From: Plantago ovata
Lineage: Eukaryota; Streptophyta; Magnoliopsida; Lamiales; Plantaginaceae
Assembly (NCBI GenBank): GCA_028274465.1
Contig: CM051456.1
Location: 50,769,011 to 50,833,010 of the forward strand
Length of the DNA stretch: 64,000 nt
Direction: 5' to 3'
This document shows positions 10,502 through 20,184 of this stretch, piece after piece (position 1 is the first letter of the stretch; each line of letters starts with the position of its first letter). A program made the position numbers and the translations under genes. The notes below the pieces were generated by a model. It was not told the DNA's origin and did not search any database. It saw only the letters and a list, made by a program, of their open reading frames with translations.

Positions 10502-12660
10502 CTAGCTCTTCTTCTTGAGGGTACTAGACTTCCCCTTCATGGATCTTCACCTCATGCCACGAACCTGTGAATAAGAATGAACATAGACAGCAAGACCACA
10601 GTAGTTAATAGTGTGAGAAGCATTGAAGCGATCATGTGGATCAGATATGGCTCGCAACACATGTCGCTTGCCATCCACCTCAATGCTGCAAGTCCTTCGG
10701 TAGATATCTATCACGGAGCGTAGTTTGGTCAAGAATGTCCGCCCCAAGAGAACGACATCCCCCATCCCAGGTGTAGACGCCGGCATAACTACAAAATTGG
10801 TGTATACAGAAGCTTTACCAGTCTTGACCAATACATTCTTCACAACGCCTTCGGGTCTCACAAAGGATCCATCCGCCAGTTGCACAATAGCCTTATGCTC
10901 AGATAGTTTACCAAGGCTACACTTCTCAAACACATTCATTGGGAGCACACTAGCCTAGGATCCCATGTCAAGTGTATCACGGACATCTTCAAGTTCACCA
11001 ATCCCGACCTTAACATCGAAACTTTGAGGGAGTGGCTCAGGATCCTCTTGCTCCTCATCACTCTCATCAGTACCAAGGTCCTTCTCTTCTTCCTTGGTCA
11101 GTGGAGGTTCTTCCTTCTTGCAACACTCGCATTTAGCAACCTTCTTGATGGTGATTTCGACAGGTAGATCACCCACAAAGGTAATGGAGATCGACTTCTC
11201 AGTGTTGCTAGACAGCTTGCCTTGTTCCCTACTTGCTCCTCGATCGATCAACTCTTGCATGTTTTGATGGGCAAGCCTAGTGCTCTCTTCCAACCGATCA
11301 AGCCTCGCCCTAGTCTTCTCAGAATCTTCTTCATAACGTTTGAGAAAACTTTGGGTGTGATCAACCATCTTTTGCAAGTTCTCCATCAGTTGAGCCGACT
11401 TCGACTTCGGTTGCTCTTTTGGAGAGGGATTTTCGCAGTGATCATTACCATAGTTAAGCCTACTACGGTCTTGGTTAGGGCCATAAGTTTGGCTAGCCGG
11501 TGCATATCCTTGATTTCTTCGGAACCCTCTTCTCCAAAATCCACCTCGAGGATTCCTACCGTCTTGTCCGTAGCTAGCTTCTTGGGTACCAAATTCTGTA
11601 GCAAAGGCTTCCTCTTCGCCTCCTTGAACCCAGTTGCCATCATCATATGCGAGCTCTGATCTACACATATGAGCTCCATGCCCATAGTTCTTGCATATTC
11701 GCCAAACCTCGTTTGACATAGCTGTTCCAGTGGCGCTCTTGAGGACTTGTTTCAATTCGTTGGTAAAGCACTCGAATTGATCCCCATTCCCCCTATACAT
11801 AGGGGCTTCTTGAGTAGGTGGAGCTTCAGGTCCACATCTCCTAACCATCTCTCCTGGGTCCTTGAATTGCGACCCATTAGCAAGCCTTTCGAAAACTGCC
11901 CAGACAGCTTCCGCGGTTTCCTCCCAAATATTGCCACGGCATTGGAAGTCCACCACTTGTTGGTTCTCGAAGGTTAGTCCATTGTAGAAGTGTTGGACTA
12001 GATCAGAAAGCTCAAAACCATGGTGAGGGCACTTGTTCATGAGGTCTTGGAACCTTTCGAACGCGGTGTAGATGGTCTCATCATAGTCTTGTTTGAACCC
12101 AGTGATTTGCGCCTTAAGCGCGGTAGTCAAGGTGTGAGGGAAGTATTTTTCCATGAAATCTGAAAAAACCTTCTCCAAGTGTCCAGCGAGCCTGCTGGTA
12201 GAGAACTCAACCATGACTTGGCTCTGTCGCCAAGTCGCATAGAAAAAACCTTCATCCTCAACTCATCCGTTATTATTTCAGCTCCGGGTCATGGGAGTTG
12301 GTTGACGAAATCATCGATATCGTGCAAGTACCCCATCACATCTTCCCTTGCAAAGCCATAGAACCTCGGAAGTTGTTGGAACGCGTGGTTCTTCATTTCC
12401 AGATCTCGAGTTGCAGACGAAAGAACAATCGCCGGTACCCTCATACGATCCTTGGAGGGTTGAACCCATGCTTTCAGTGGTCTAGCTTCTGCCATTCCGT
12501 CGATTTCCTTGAAAAGACTGTGTAGAGATTCAGAGAAATCGGTATCCTCTATTTCCTCTAGTTCACGCCTTTGAAGTAGTCGCCTACTTTGGTGGTAGAC
12601 TCTGTCGATCTCAGCAATTGAATCAGCAAGGGGTGTTCTTCTAGATCGTGTATGTGGCAT
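10502..12660 (-). pseudogene. Gyp-3 gag-protease, broken at four points
   Basis: The start is the ATG at 12660 (MPHTRSRR) and the natural stop is at 10502. Defects: a CGA-to-TGA stop after FVNQLP (about 12290), a 1-nt deletion near 12180, the protease site DTG changed to DMG followed by a TAG stop near 10955-10970, and AGA-to-TGA near 10545. Domains in order: gag core (KYFPHTLTT), zinc knuckle CRICKNYGHGAHMC-like, a charged coiled-coil-like region, CECC motif, and a retropepsin-like domain with a late LLGRTF motif. Because several defects coexist with young LTRs, this copy was probably defective when inserted and moved in trans. Confidence 0.82.
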
Positions 12661-12784
12661 ACACTATCTGTAACAAACTAGGAAAGCAGTATCAGAGAGA
12701 GATTAAATAGGAAAACTAAGACTACTAGAACCAGGAATTGAATGCTGAAAATATAAAAAAGTTAAACAAAAAAAAGGAGTATAG

Positions 12785-12802
12785 TCCCCGGCAACGGCGC
12801 CA
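12785..12802 (-). promoter_or_regulatory. Gyp-3 primer-binding site (Asp tRNA)
   Basis: The plus strand reads TCCCCGGCAACGGCGCCA, identical to the 3' end of plant tRNA-Asp, so the element RNA pairs with it. It lies three bases inside the 5' LTR, as expected for the Athila-type Ty3 group. Confidence 0.92.
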
Positions 12803-12805
12803 ATT

Positions 12806-14012
12806 TGATGAACGGTTTAGAACTTGTCAGATTCTAGTTAATCAAATTAATTTGTATTTAGCCAAAGGCAATTCACAACTACAACGAAAACCGTAGTGTA
12901 GCAGTAGAATAACCTCGAGTGTCGATCTCTAAGAACTATAACTAGCTTTATCTAATCTAACTTAAGAATATAAACTCAACAGACGACTTAGCAAAGGTTT
13001 TTCTTAGCAGATAATGGAGATTGGTGATAGTATGGTCCTTCAAAGCATAACAGGTTAATAATCATGCATAAATTCCTCGGTCTTGCATGGAGATCTTTGA
13101 TCAATGAATTGTCCAATTGTGTTCCGTAATTATTCAACACTACGAAGATAGAGGTTTTAGATAGATCAAAGAAATAAAGCAATAACTCAGAGTATAATGC
13201 GCGCTATAGCCAGTAGCATAATTATTTACCCTTCGCTAAGAATTCACATACTATCACCAACGAGAAGTTTAGATACTCATAGATGTCATGCAATCAACAT
13301 AAATCATACCACGAATGAATGAAAACATGATGATAGATATATAAATATAAATAGAAAAGCTGTAAGATACAATGTTACCGAAGGTTGTCAATCTCCGAGG
13401 AATCGCGATCTTACAAGCTCCAAAACGCTAAGAAAAAGTATCTCCTAAGCTAAGAACCCCCAGAACAGGCTCTGGAGAATTCCTACCTAAAACTACTAAG
13501 AAAGTTGAGAGAAAAGGACTGGAAAAGTATGAAAAATGGAGAAAACTGAGCAACTATATATAGGCATTCAAATTGTGTGGGGCGAAGGGCCCCGCACACC
13601 GTGCGATTCGCCTGGTGTGGGGTGATTCACCCCACGTCCCGGGCGACTCGCCCTGGAGTGTTTTTCGTCCAGATACGCGTTTTCGACGCGTTTTTGGATT
13701 TCTTCCCCTTTTCGGACTCGGTTTCTGCCTTCTAGTGACCTTTTAGCCTTCAGACTCGACCCCTAGACTTCAAATCCGATCCGGAATCTTTCAGATACTC
13801 CAATTAGGCTTCTGGAACACCAATTCCTTGTCTACTTCAATATAATTGCCCGGAAAACCTCGTTTTCAACCAAAACCTGTAAAATACAAACTAAAGGGAA
13901 ACGTGAGACTATTCTAATAAAATGCACTAAAATATAGCTAAAAATTAACATAGAGGATAGCTAAAATAGGTGAAAAAAGACTCGAATGAAAGTGTAAAAT
14001 ACACATTTATCA
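12806..14012 (-). repeat. Gyp-3 5' LTR with promoter-proximal palindromes
   Basis: The 1207-bp LTR starts TGATGAACGG and ends TTATCA on the plus strand. A TATA-like CTATATATAG lies at 13554-13563. The GC-palindrome cluster (13575-13660) lies just upstream of it in transcription direction. The sequence is near-identical to the 3' LTR. Confidence 0.93.
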
Positions 14013-14075
14013 CCCCCTTGCCCTTCTTGCTCCTAGACGAGCCAGCTTTCTTCTTGGCAGGTGGTGGCATGGTAC

Positions 14076-14627
14076 CTACAAGCAGCAATTAGTATCTTGT
14101 ACAACATAAAACAAATTCATGCATATGCAAGTGCAAGAGTGAAACAAACGAGTGATAACATCAACAATCGTACTCCTCAAAAGCTCCCTGTCTAATCTAG
14201 CCACTTCTAGAACTAAAATGCAACACACCAACACATCATAGACATGCAACATATCACATTAAGCTCATGCTAGACAACAATTAACCTTAAATCATAAGGC
14301 TCAATCATACCATAGTATCCGAAAAATCTAGCATCAAAAATCCTCAAACTCATCAATCATGCGTTCTACCATCATGTCCATCATTATCATATCAATAAGC
14401 ACAACCATAGACATGGAATGAAAGGAAAAGAAACAATGCACATTAAGACATAGATATCTAGTAGGCAAAATTCTCAAACCAACAAACCAAGCAAAATTGA
14501 ACATGCAATTGATAGTGAATAACGTTTCTAATCACACAAACAATCAACCCATACATCATATAAGCTCAATTGAAGCATAAATCAAAAAACCCCCAAATTT
14601 GAAAAATTAGGGTTCATGTGAAGTCAC
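14076..14627 (-). other. Predicted leader intron upstream of Gyp-2 ORF2
   Basis: Minus-strand donor ATGAG|GTGAC at 14627 and acceptor TGTAG|GTACC at 14076 (552 nt), collinear with the 542-nt interval of Gyp-3. No ORF inside. Confidence 0.55.
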
Positions 14628-14856
14628 CTCATATCCGAAGAATGAATGAACTAGGATAAAATTTGTTCGGATGGAATGAAATAGCACGTAATGGGCTTCG
14701 ATTGAAGCGAAAGAACACAAAATTTGATGGAGAATTGAAGGTTTTATGTAAGATGGAAGATTTTTTGAGTTTTTGGGTGTTTTGGAGTAAGAGAGTAGAA
14801 GAAGGTGGAAGAATGAGGGAGGAAGGGAGAAATCCCGCTCCCTTATTCTCGGAGTA

Positions 14857-15036
14857 CGGGGGCGAATCGCCCCGTGTGTGGGGCGATTCGGGGCGATTCG
14901 CCCCCCATTGCCAGAGAGCGTGAAGCGCTCTGGCGATGTGGGGCGAATCGCCCCATGTGTGGGGCGAATCGCCCCCCATTGCCAAAGAGCCTGAAACTCT
15001 CTGGCGATGTGGGGCGATTCGCCCCCACCTCCAGAG
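14857..15036 (-). repeat. Gyp-2 inter-ORF GC-palindrome array
   Basis: At least five GGGGCGANTCGCCCC-type units in 180 bp, separated by inverted repeats with CCAGAGAGC-type arms. This copy is expanded relative to Gyp-3. Open frames through it encode a GDSPH-type repeat that I treat as an artefact. Confidence 0.8.
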
Positions 15037-15294
15037 GTGGGGAGACGAAATTTTTCCGAAAAAGTTCAGTTTTTATCCCCGAAAACCATTTTCCTTACGA
15101 AAAACACTCGAAAAAGTTCACTCAAACATAAACATAAGCACAAAACATCACATAAACTAACAAATTCACATAATTAAAGGCAAATTGTTCAATGTATGAA
15201 TGCAATGCAATGCAATAAAGCGATAAAGACTCTGGGTTGCCTCCTGGAGATCGCCATTGTTTATAAAGTCTCTGACTCGACTTCTTCTTGCTCT

Positions 15295-17435
15295 TTAGTT
15301 CTTGTTCTTGAGGGTACTAGACTTCCCCTTCATCGATCTCTTCCTCATGCCTAGTACCTGTGAGTGAGAATGGATATATACAGCAAGACCAAAGTAGTTA
15401 ATAGAATGAGAAGCATTGAAGTGAAGACTAGGATCAGATATGGCTCGCAACACATGTTGCTTGCCATCCACCTCAATGGTGCAAGTTCTTCGGTAGATGT
15501 CGATTACGGAGCGTAGCTTAGTCAAGAACGTTCGCCCCAAGAGAACAACATCCCCCATTCCCGGTGTAGACGCCGGCATCACAACAAAGTTGGTGTATAG
15601 AGAAGCTTCACCAATCTTAACCAATACGTTCTTTACAATGCCTTCGGGTCGTACAAAGAATCCATCCACAAGTTGCACAATAGCCTTATGCTCCGAAAGC
15701 TCTCCAAGGCCACTCTTCTCAAACACATTCATAGGGAGCACATTTGAGTAAGAACCCGTATCAAGTGTAGCACGAATATCTTCAAGTTCACCAATCCCAA
15801 CCTTCACATCGAAACTATCAGGAATTGGCTCGGGATCTTCTTGCTCCTCATCGCTAACATCAAAACAAAGGTCCTTCTCTTCTTCCTTGGCTCGTGGGGG
15901 CTCCCTATCCTTGCAACACTCGCAATTAGCAACCTTCTTGATGGTGATTTCAACAGGAAGATCACCCACCAAGGTAATAGACATCGACTTCTTAGTGTTT
16001 CTAGGCAACTTCCCTTGCTCCCTACTTGCTCCACGGTCAATCAATTCTTGCATCTTTTGATGAGCAAGCCTAGTGCTTGCCTCCAACTGATCAAGTCTCG
16101 CCCTTGTCTTCTCCGAATCTTCTTCATAACGCTTAAGAAAACCTTGGGTGTGATCAACCATTTTCTGCAAATTCTCCATGAGAAGAGCCGTCTTCGACTT
16201 CGGTTGCTCTTTAGGAGTGGGATTTTCACATTGATCATTACCATAGCTAAGATTACTACGGTCTTTGTTAGGGCCATAAGTTTGGCCAGCTGGTGCATAT
16301 CCTTGGTTGTTTCGGAACCCCCTTTTCCAGAATCGACCACGAGGATTCCTACCATCTTGACCATATCTAGCTTCTTGAACTCCAAATTCTGCAGCAAAGG
16401 CCTCCTCGTCGCTTCCTTGAACCCAATTGCTACCATCTTGTGCAAACTCCGACCTACACATATGAGCCCCATGCCCATAGTTCTTGCAAATCCGGCAAAT
16501 CTCTTTAGAAACGGATGTTCCAACTGAGCTCTTGAGAACTTGCTTCAGCTCATTGATGAAACACTCAAATCGATCCCCACTTGCTCCATACATTGGAACC
16601 TCCTGATTGGGTGGAGCGTCGCGCCTCCTAACCAATGCTCTTGGATCCTTGAATTGAGATCCCTTAGCAAGCCTTTCGAAAACCGCCCAAACAACCTCCG
16701 CGATTTCTTCCCAAATATTACCACGGCACTGGAAATCCACCACTTGTTGATTCTCAAAAGTGAGCTCATTGTAGAAGTGTTGGACAAGATCCGAAAGCTC
16801 AAAACCATGGTGTGGACACTTGTTCAAGAGGTCGTTGAACCTCTCAAGCGCAGTGTAGATCGTCTCATCATAGTCTTGTTTGAAACCAGTGATTTGCGCC
16901 TTAAGCGCGGTAGTCAATGTGTGAGGGAAGTATTTCTCCATAAAGGCTGAAAAGACCTTATCCCAAGTGTCAAGCGAACCGGCTTCCAGAGAGCCTAACC
17001 ATGCCTTGGCTTTATCGCCAAGCCCCATCGCAAAAACTTTCATTCTCAGCTCGTCCTCCGTCACCTCTGTGCCCGATCTTGGGAGTTGGTTGACGAAGTC
17101 ATCGATATCATGCAAATACCCTATCACGTCTTCCCTAGCCAAGCCATAGAACCTTGGGAGTTGCTGGAAAATATGTTGTTTTTTATTTCCAAGTCACGAG
17201 TCACAGGCGAAAGGACAATCGCTGGACCTTTCATTCGTTCCTTGTTGGGTTGAACCCATGATTTCAACAGTGGACGAGCCATCACGGGATCTTCAAAGAG
17301 TGCTCGAAGATATTCAGAGGAATCGATTTCCTCTATGTTACCTTGAGCGAGATTCCGCCTTCTTTGATGGTAAACCCTGTCAATTTCTTCGATAGGTTCA
17401 GCAAGAGGTAGTCCACTAGATCGCGTATGTTGCAT
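15295..17435 (-). pseudogene. Gyp-2 gag-protease, one frameshift
   Basis: This is the best-preserved gag-protease of the family in the window. The start ATG at 17435 (MQHTRSSG) runs open to about 17124, then after one frameshift near 17150 a 615-codon frame continues to 15295. It contains the gag core, the zinc knuckle CRICKNYGHGAHMC, a coiled-coil-like region (ARLDQLEASTRLAHQKMQEL), a CECC motif and a retropepsin-like protease with intact DTGSYSNVLP and a later VVLLGRTFLTKL. No RT sequence follows the protease; the frame ends and the GC-palindrome region begins about 260 bp later. It would form particles and process gag; polymerase must come from elsewhere. Confidence 0.85.
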
Positions 17436-17554
17436 ACACTATCTGTAACAATAATGAAAAAGAGTATCAAAAGGGAGCAAATTAACTAAACTTGATAAAT
17501 CTAGGAATTGAATGCTGAAAATATAAATAAGCTAAAGAGAAAAAAGGAGTATAG

Positions 17555-17572
17555 TCCCCGGCAACGACGCCA
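17555..17572 (-). promoter_or_regulatory. Gyp-2 primer-binding site (Asp tRNA, one mismatch)
   Basis: Plus strand TCCCCGGCAACGACGCCA, one base different from the perfect Asp-tRNA site of Gyp-3. Confidence 0.85.
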
Positions 17573-17575
17573 ATT

Positions 17576-18770
17576 TGATGAACGAGATTGTCAGACTCAA
17601 TTAATCAAATAAATTTGTTTTTAGCCAAAGGCAATTCACAACTACAACGAAAACCAAGGCACATAGTGTAGAAGTAAAATAACCTCGAGTGTCGATCTCT
17701 AAGGACTATAACTAGCTTTATCAAATTTAACTTTAACTATAAATCAGAAATCAAGCAAAGCACAGATTTTTCTTATCAATATGATGGAAGTTAGTGATAG
17801 TATGATCAATCAAAGCAATGGGTAATAATCATGCATGAAGTACTTGAAGTTTTTATAGAGATCTATGATCATGAATTGTCCTATGTGTTCCTTTCAATTC
17901 AACACTACGAAGATAGATGGCTTAGATAGATCAAAAAAATAAAACAATAAATCAAGTCTTAAACGCACGAAGCCACTCATGCATAATCAAGAACCCTAGC
18001 TAAGAAATCACATACTATCACCGACGATAGATTTAGCTACTCATAGATAAATTGCAATCAACAAGAATCAAAGCAAGATTGAATGAAAACATGTTGAATG
18101 AAATAAATAAAAGCAGAAAAATTGTGAGATACAAGTTACCAACGAAGGTTGTCAATCTCCGATGAATTGCTAACTCACAAGCAAGAATAGAAAATCAAAG
18201 ATGTCCAATCTCTATGCTAAAGCTTCTAAATCAATAAGAAAAAGAGTCTTCTATGCTAATAATTCCCAGAACAGGCTCTGGAGAATTTGTCTCTCAAAAA
18301 TAAGGTGAAAAGGTCTGAAAAACGTAGAAAAATAGGCAAACTATATATAGCTGCGGAAACTTCCCGGGCAAACCGCCACAGGTACCAGGCGAATCGTCCC
18401 ACGTCCCAGGCGGTTCGCCTGGGACGTCCAGATCGGCGAGAGCGATATTTTAGTCTTCTTTTCCTTTTCAGACTCGGATTTTGCCTTCTAGTGACCTTTA
18501 AGCCTTGAAACTCGTCCCCTAGGCCTCAAATCTCATCCGGAACCTTCTAGATACACCACGAATGTCCTCGAAACACCAAAACTTCGTCCTCTTCATCAAT
18601 ATTGCCCATAAAAATACGGTTTTTTTTTACCTAAAACCTGAAAAATGCAAAGAAAAGGGAAACGTGACACTGTTCTAATAAAATGCACTAAAATATAAAC
18701 TAAATTAACCTAGGGGACAGATAAATTGGTGAAAAAGACTCGAATGAAAGTGTAAAATACACGTTCATCA
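17576..18770 (-). repeat. Gyp-2 5' LTR
   Basis: The 1195-bp LTR runs from TGATGAACGAG to GTTCATCA. It is more diverged than the Gyp-3 LTRs, with a decayed palindrome cluster at 18362-18425 and a TATA-like box near 18340. Confidence 0.88.
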
Positions 18771-18805
18771 CTCTTGTCTTTTCTTGTTGTTTAAAGGGAC
18801 CAACA
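18771..18805 (+). mobile_element. Cop-2: 35-bp Copia LTR terminus
   Basis: This is the last 35 bp of a Cop LTR (CTCTTGTCTTTTCTTGTTG to GGGACCAACA). It is bounded on the left by the Gyp-2 5' LTR end and on the right by Tat-1 protease sequence. It fits the right tip of a Cop 3' LTR inserted into Tat-1 and then split by Gyp-2. The same 35 bp precedes the Gyp-1 join at 502-536. Confidence 0.75.
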
Positions 18806-20184
18806 ATCTCCTTCGACGATAGTGAACTCCCTCTGAGACATGCCGGAGGAGCGGACACTCAAGACCCAAGCATTCCTCTGGTAGTGTCGCTCGACATTTT
18901 TTGGTTTGAAGTCCCAAAGATACTAGTAGACACCGGGAGCTCAGTCAATGTCATCTTCACAAGTACTCTAAAAAAGATGAAAATTCACCCGAAGGAAGGA
19001 TTAAAAGAAGTGGTAAGCGCCCCAGTAGGGTTCGAAGGACAGCCAATAATGCCCCTCGGAAGCATGATCCTACCGGTGTCCATGGGCAAGGATCCTTGCA
19101 GAGTAACAAAGTCGGTTACATTCTTGGTAGTTGATATTCCTTTCGACTATTATGTGGTAATAGGGCGACCCGCCTTATCTCAATTCAAGGTTGTAGTTTC
19201 AACCCTCCTCAACCGCATGAAGTTTCCTTGCGACGACGGAGCCATAGGGCAAGAAATTGGAAACATAAGAGAGGCGTGGGAATGCTATACTCTTTCCGTA
19301 AGTGTGACATCGAGCTCACGTTTCGCCCTAGGAGACAAGGATCCGGAAGCAGGAGAAAATACTTTTTACTCCATCCGAGCGACCCGGACCCGAAGGAAGT
19401 CTAAAAAACCTAGTCCGACAGTAAGGCGAAGAAAAGCGGTCCAGAGGAAAGAACAAAGTTTAGCAGTGGTAGAGGTAAAAGAGCTCGAAGAGTACAAAGT
19501 AATTCCTCCCATCCCTCCGACCTCGAAGAAAAAAGCATTTTTTGAAGAAAACAAAATTGAAGCGAAGGAAGCTTTGGAAGAAATTCAAGTGGTAGAAGGG
19601 TCTTCCAACAAGGTCACAAGGATAGGGACAGAGATGACCGCAGAGGTACGAATGAAGGTCATCCAATGCCTCAGGGACAACAATGATGTCTTTGCATGGA
19701 GTACGGAGGATCTCAAAGGAATTGACCCTAGGGTCGCGGTTCACCATCTGAACTTAGATCCCAAAATCACCCATATTTGCGAGAAGCGAAGAGATTTCAG
19801 TTCGGAGGATAATGCCATCATTGAAGCCGAGGTCCAGAGGCTCTTGAAGGCGGGACACATCAAGGAAGTAAGATACTCAGATTGAGTTTGCAATGTGGTC
19901 CTAGTAGAAAAAGGCGAAGGAAAATGGAGAATGTGCAACAACTTCACTCGCCTCAACAAGTTTTGTCCAAAGGATCCTTATCCCCTTCCTAGGATCGACC
20001 AACTTATGGATTCCACCGCTGGATGTTCACTACTCAGCTTCCTGGATGCCTACCAAGGCTTTTATCAAATCAAGATGGCGAGGGACGACGTGCCAAAGAC
20101 AGCCTTCTTTGCTAATGGTAATGTCTACTGCTTCAACGTCATGCCCTTCGGACTCAAGAACGCGGGGGCGACCTACCAACGCCT
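18806..20184 (+). pseudogene. Tat-1 pol, protease and N-terminal reverse transcriptase
   Basis: The frame is open from the left junction at 18806. The aspartic protease has LVDTGSS at about 18926 and IGRPAL near 19160. A basic linker follows (RRKSKKPSPTVRRR region), then the RT start (DVFAWSTEDLKGI), FPLP-type motif YPLPRIDQL and MPFGLKNAGATYQRL. A TGA at 19883-19885 replaces the Trp expected at the start of RT. The frame breaks at 20184 where the Z solo LTR is inserted, and reading across the CGCCT duplication restores it. Confidence 0.85.

Larger units (their letters stand above)
5280..14012 (-). mobile_element. Gyp-3: complete non-autonomous Ty3-type element with TSD
   Basis: This is a complete 8733-bp minus-strand element flanked by CCCCC at 5275-5279 and 14013-14017. 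Sense order: 5' LTR 14012-12806, Asp-tRNA primer site 12802-12785, gag-protease 12660-10502, GC-palindrome cluster 10235-10145, leader intron 9915-9374, ORF2 9368-8028, a long 3' untranslated region with two hairpins and a purine-rich tract, polypurine tract 6488-6469, 3' LTR 6468-5280. In the first ~365 aligned bases the two LTRs differ at about 7 positions by eye, suggesting a recent insertion. There is no RT or integrase anywhere in its 6.3-kb internal region. Confidence 0.95.
2752..14070 (-). pseudogene. Gyp-2 ORF2 (putative plant transposon protein), interrupted twice
   Basis: Coding pieces are 14070-14018, 5279-4698 and 3477-2752. Reading across the two TSDs restores a continuous product of about 450 residues, collinear with Gyp-3 ORF2. 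The start is the ATG at 14070, six bases after a predicted splice acceptor at 14076. The middle contains the pattern FKGYDRSLLHEFYVDYMD followed by VRGVIVPWTP, which resembles the PF20167-type putative plant transposon protein domain (family assignment from memory, moderate certainty). The C-terminus is acidic, then glutamine-rich and coiled-coil-like. Besides the insertions there is a frameshift near 3330. The role is unknown; no catalytic motif is visible. Confidence 0.7.
2276..18770 (-). mobile_element. Gyp-2: Ty3-type non-autonomous element, host of two nested copies
   Basis: In sense (minus) order it holds: 5' LTR 18770-17576, Asp-tRNA primer site 17572-17555, gag-protease 17435-15295, a GC-palindrome cluster 15036-14857, a leader intron 14627-14076, ORF2 14070-2752 (interrupted twice) and a 3' untranslated piece ending at 2276. 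The 3' LTR is deleted. A solo LTR (3478-4692) and complete Gyp-3 (5280-14012) sit inside ORF2, each with a 5-bp duplication that reconstitutes the ORF. No reverse transcriptase, RNase H or integrase is present, so the family must be mobilised in trans. Its 5' LTR end (18770) abuts a Cop LTR stub, so Gyp-2 was inserted in a Copia LTR. Confidence 0.85.

Noticed and set aside
14629-15028. Minus-strand frame with GDSPH-like repeats
   Set aside because: It is translation of the GC-palindrome array; the repeat reflects DNA symmetry and no homologous frame is kept in Gyp-3, Gyp-4 or Gyp-5.
14857-15036. CRISPR-like array of short palindromic repeats
   Set aside because: Spacers are themselves repeated, no cas genes are present, and the context is a plant retrotransposon.
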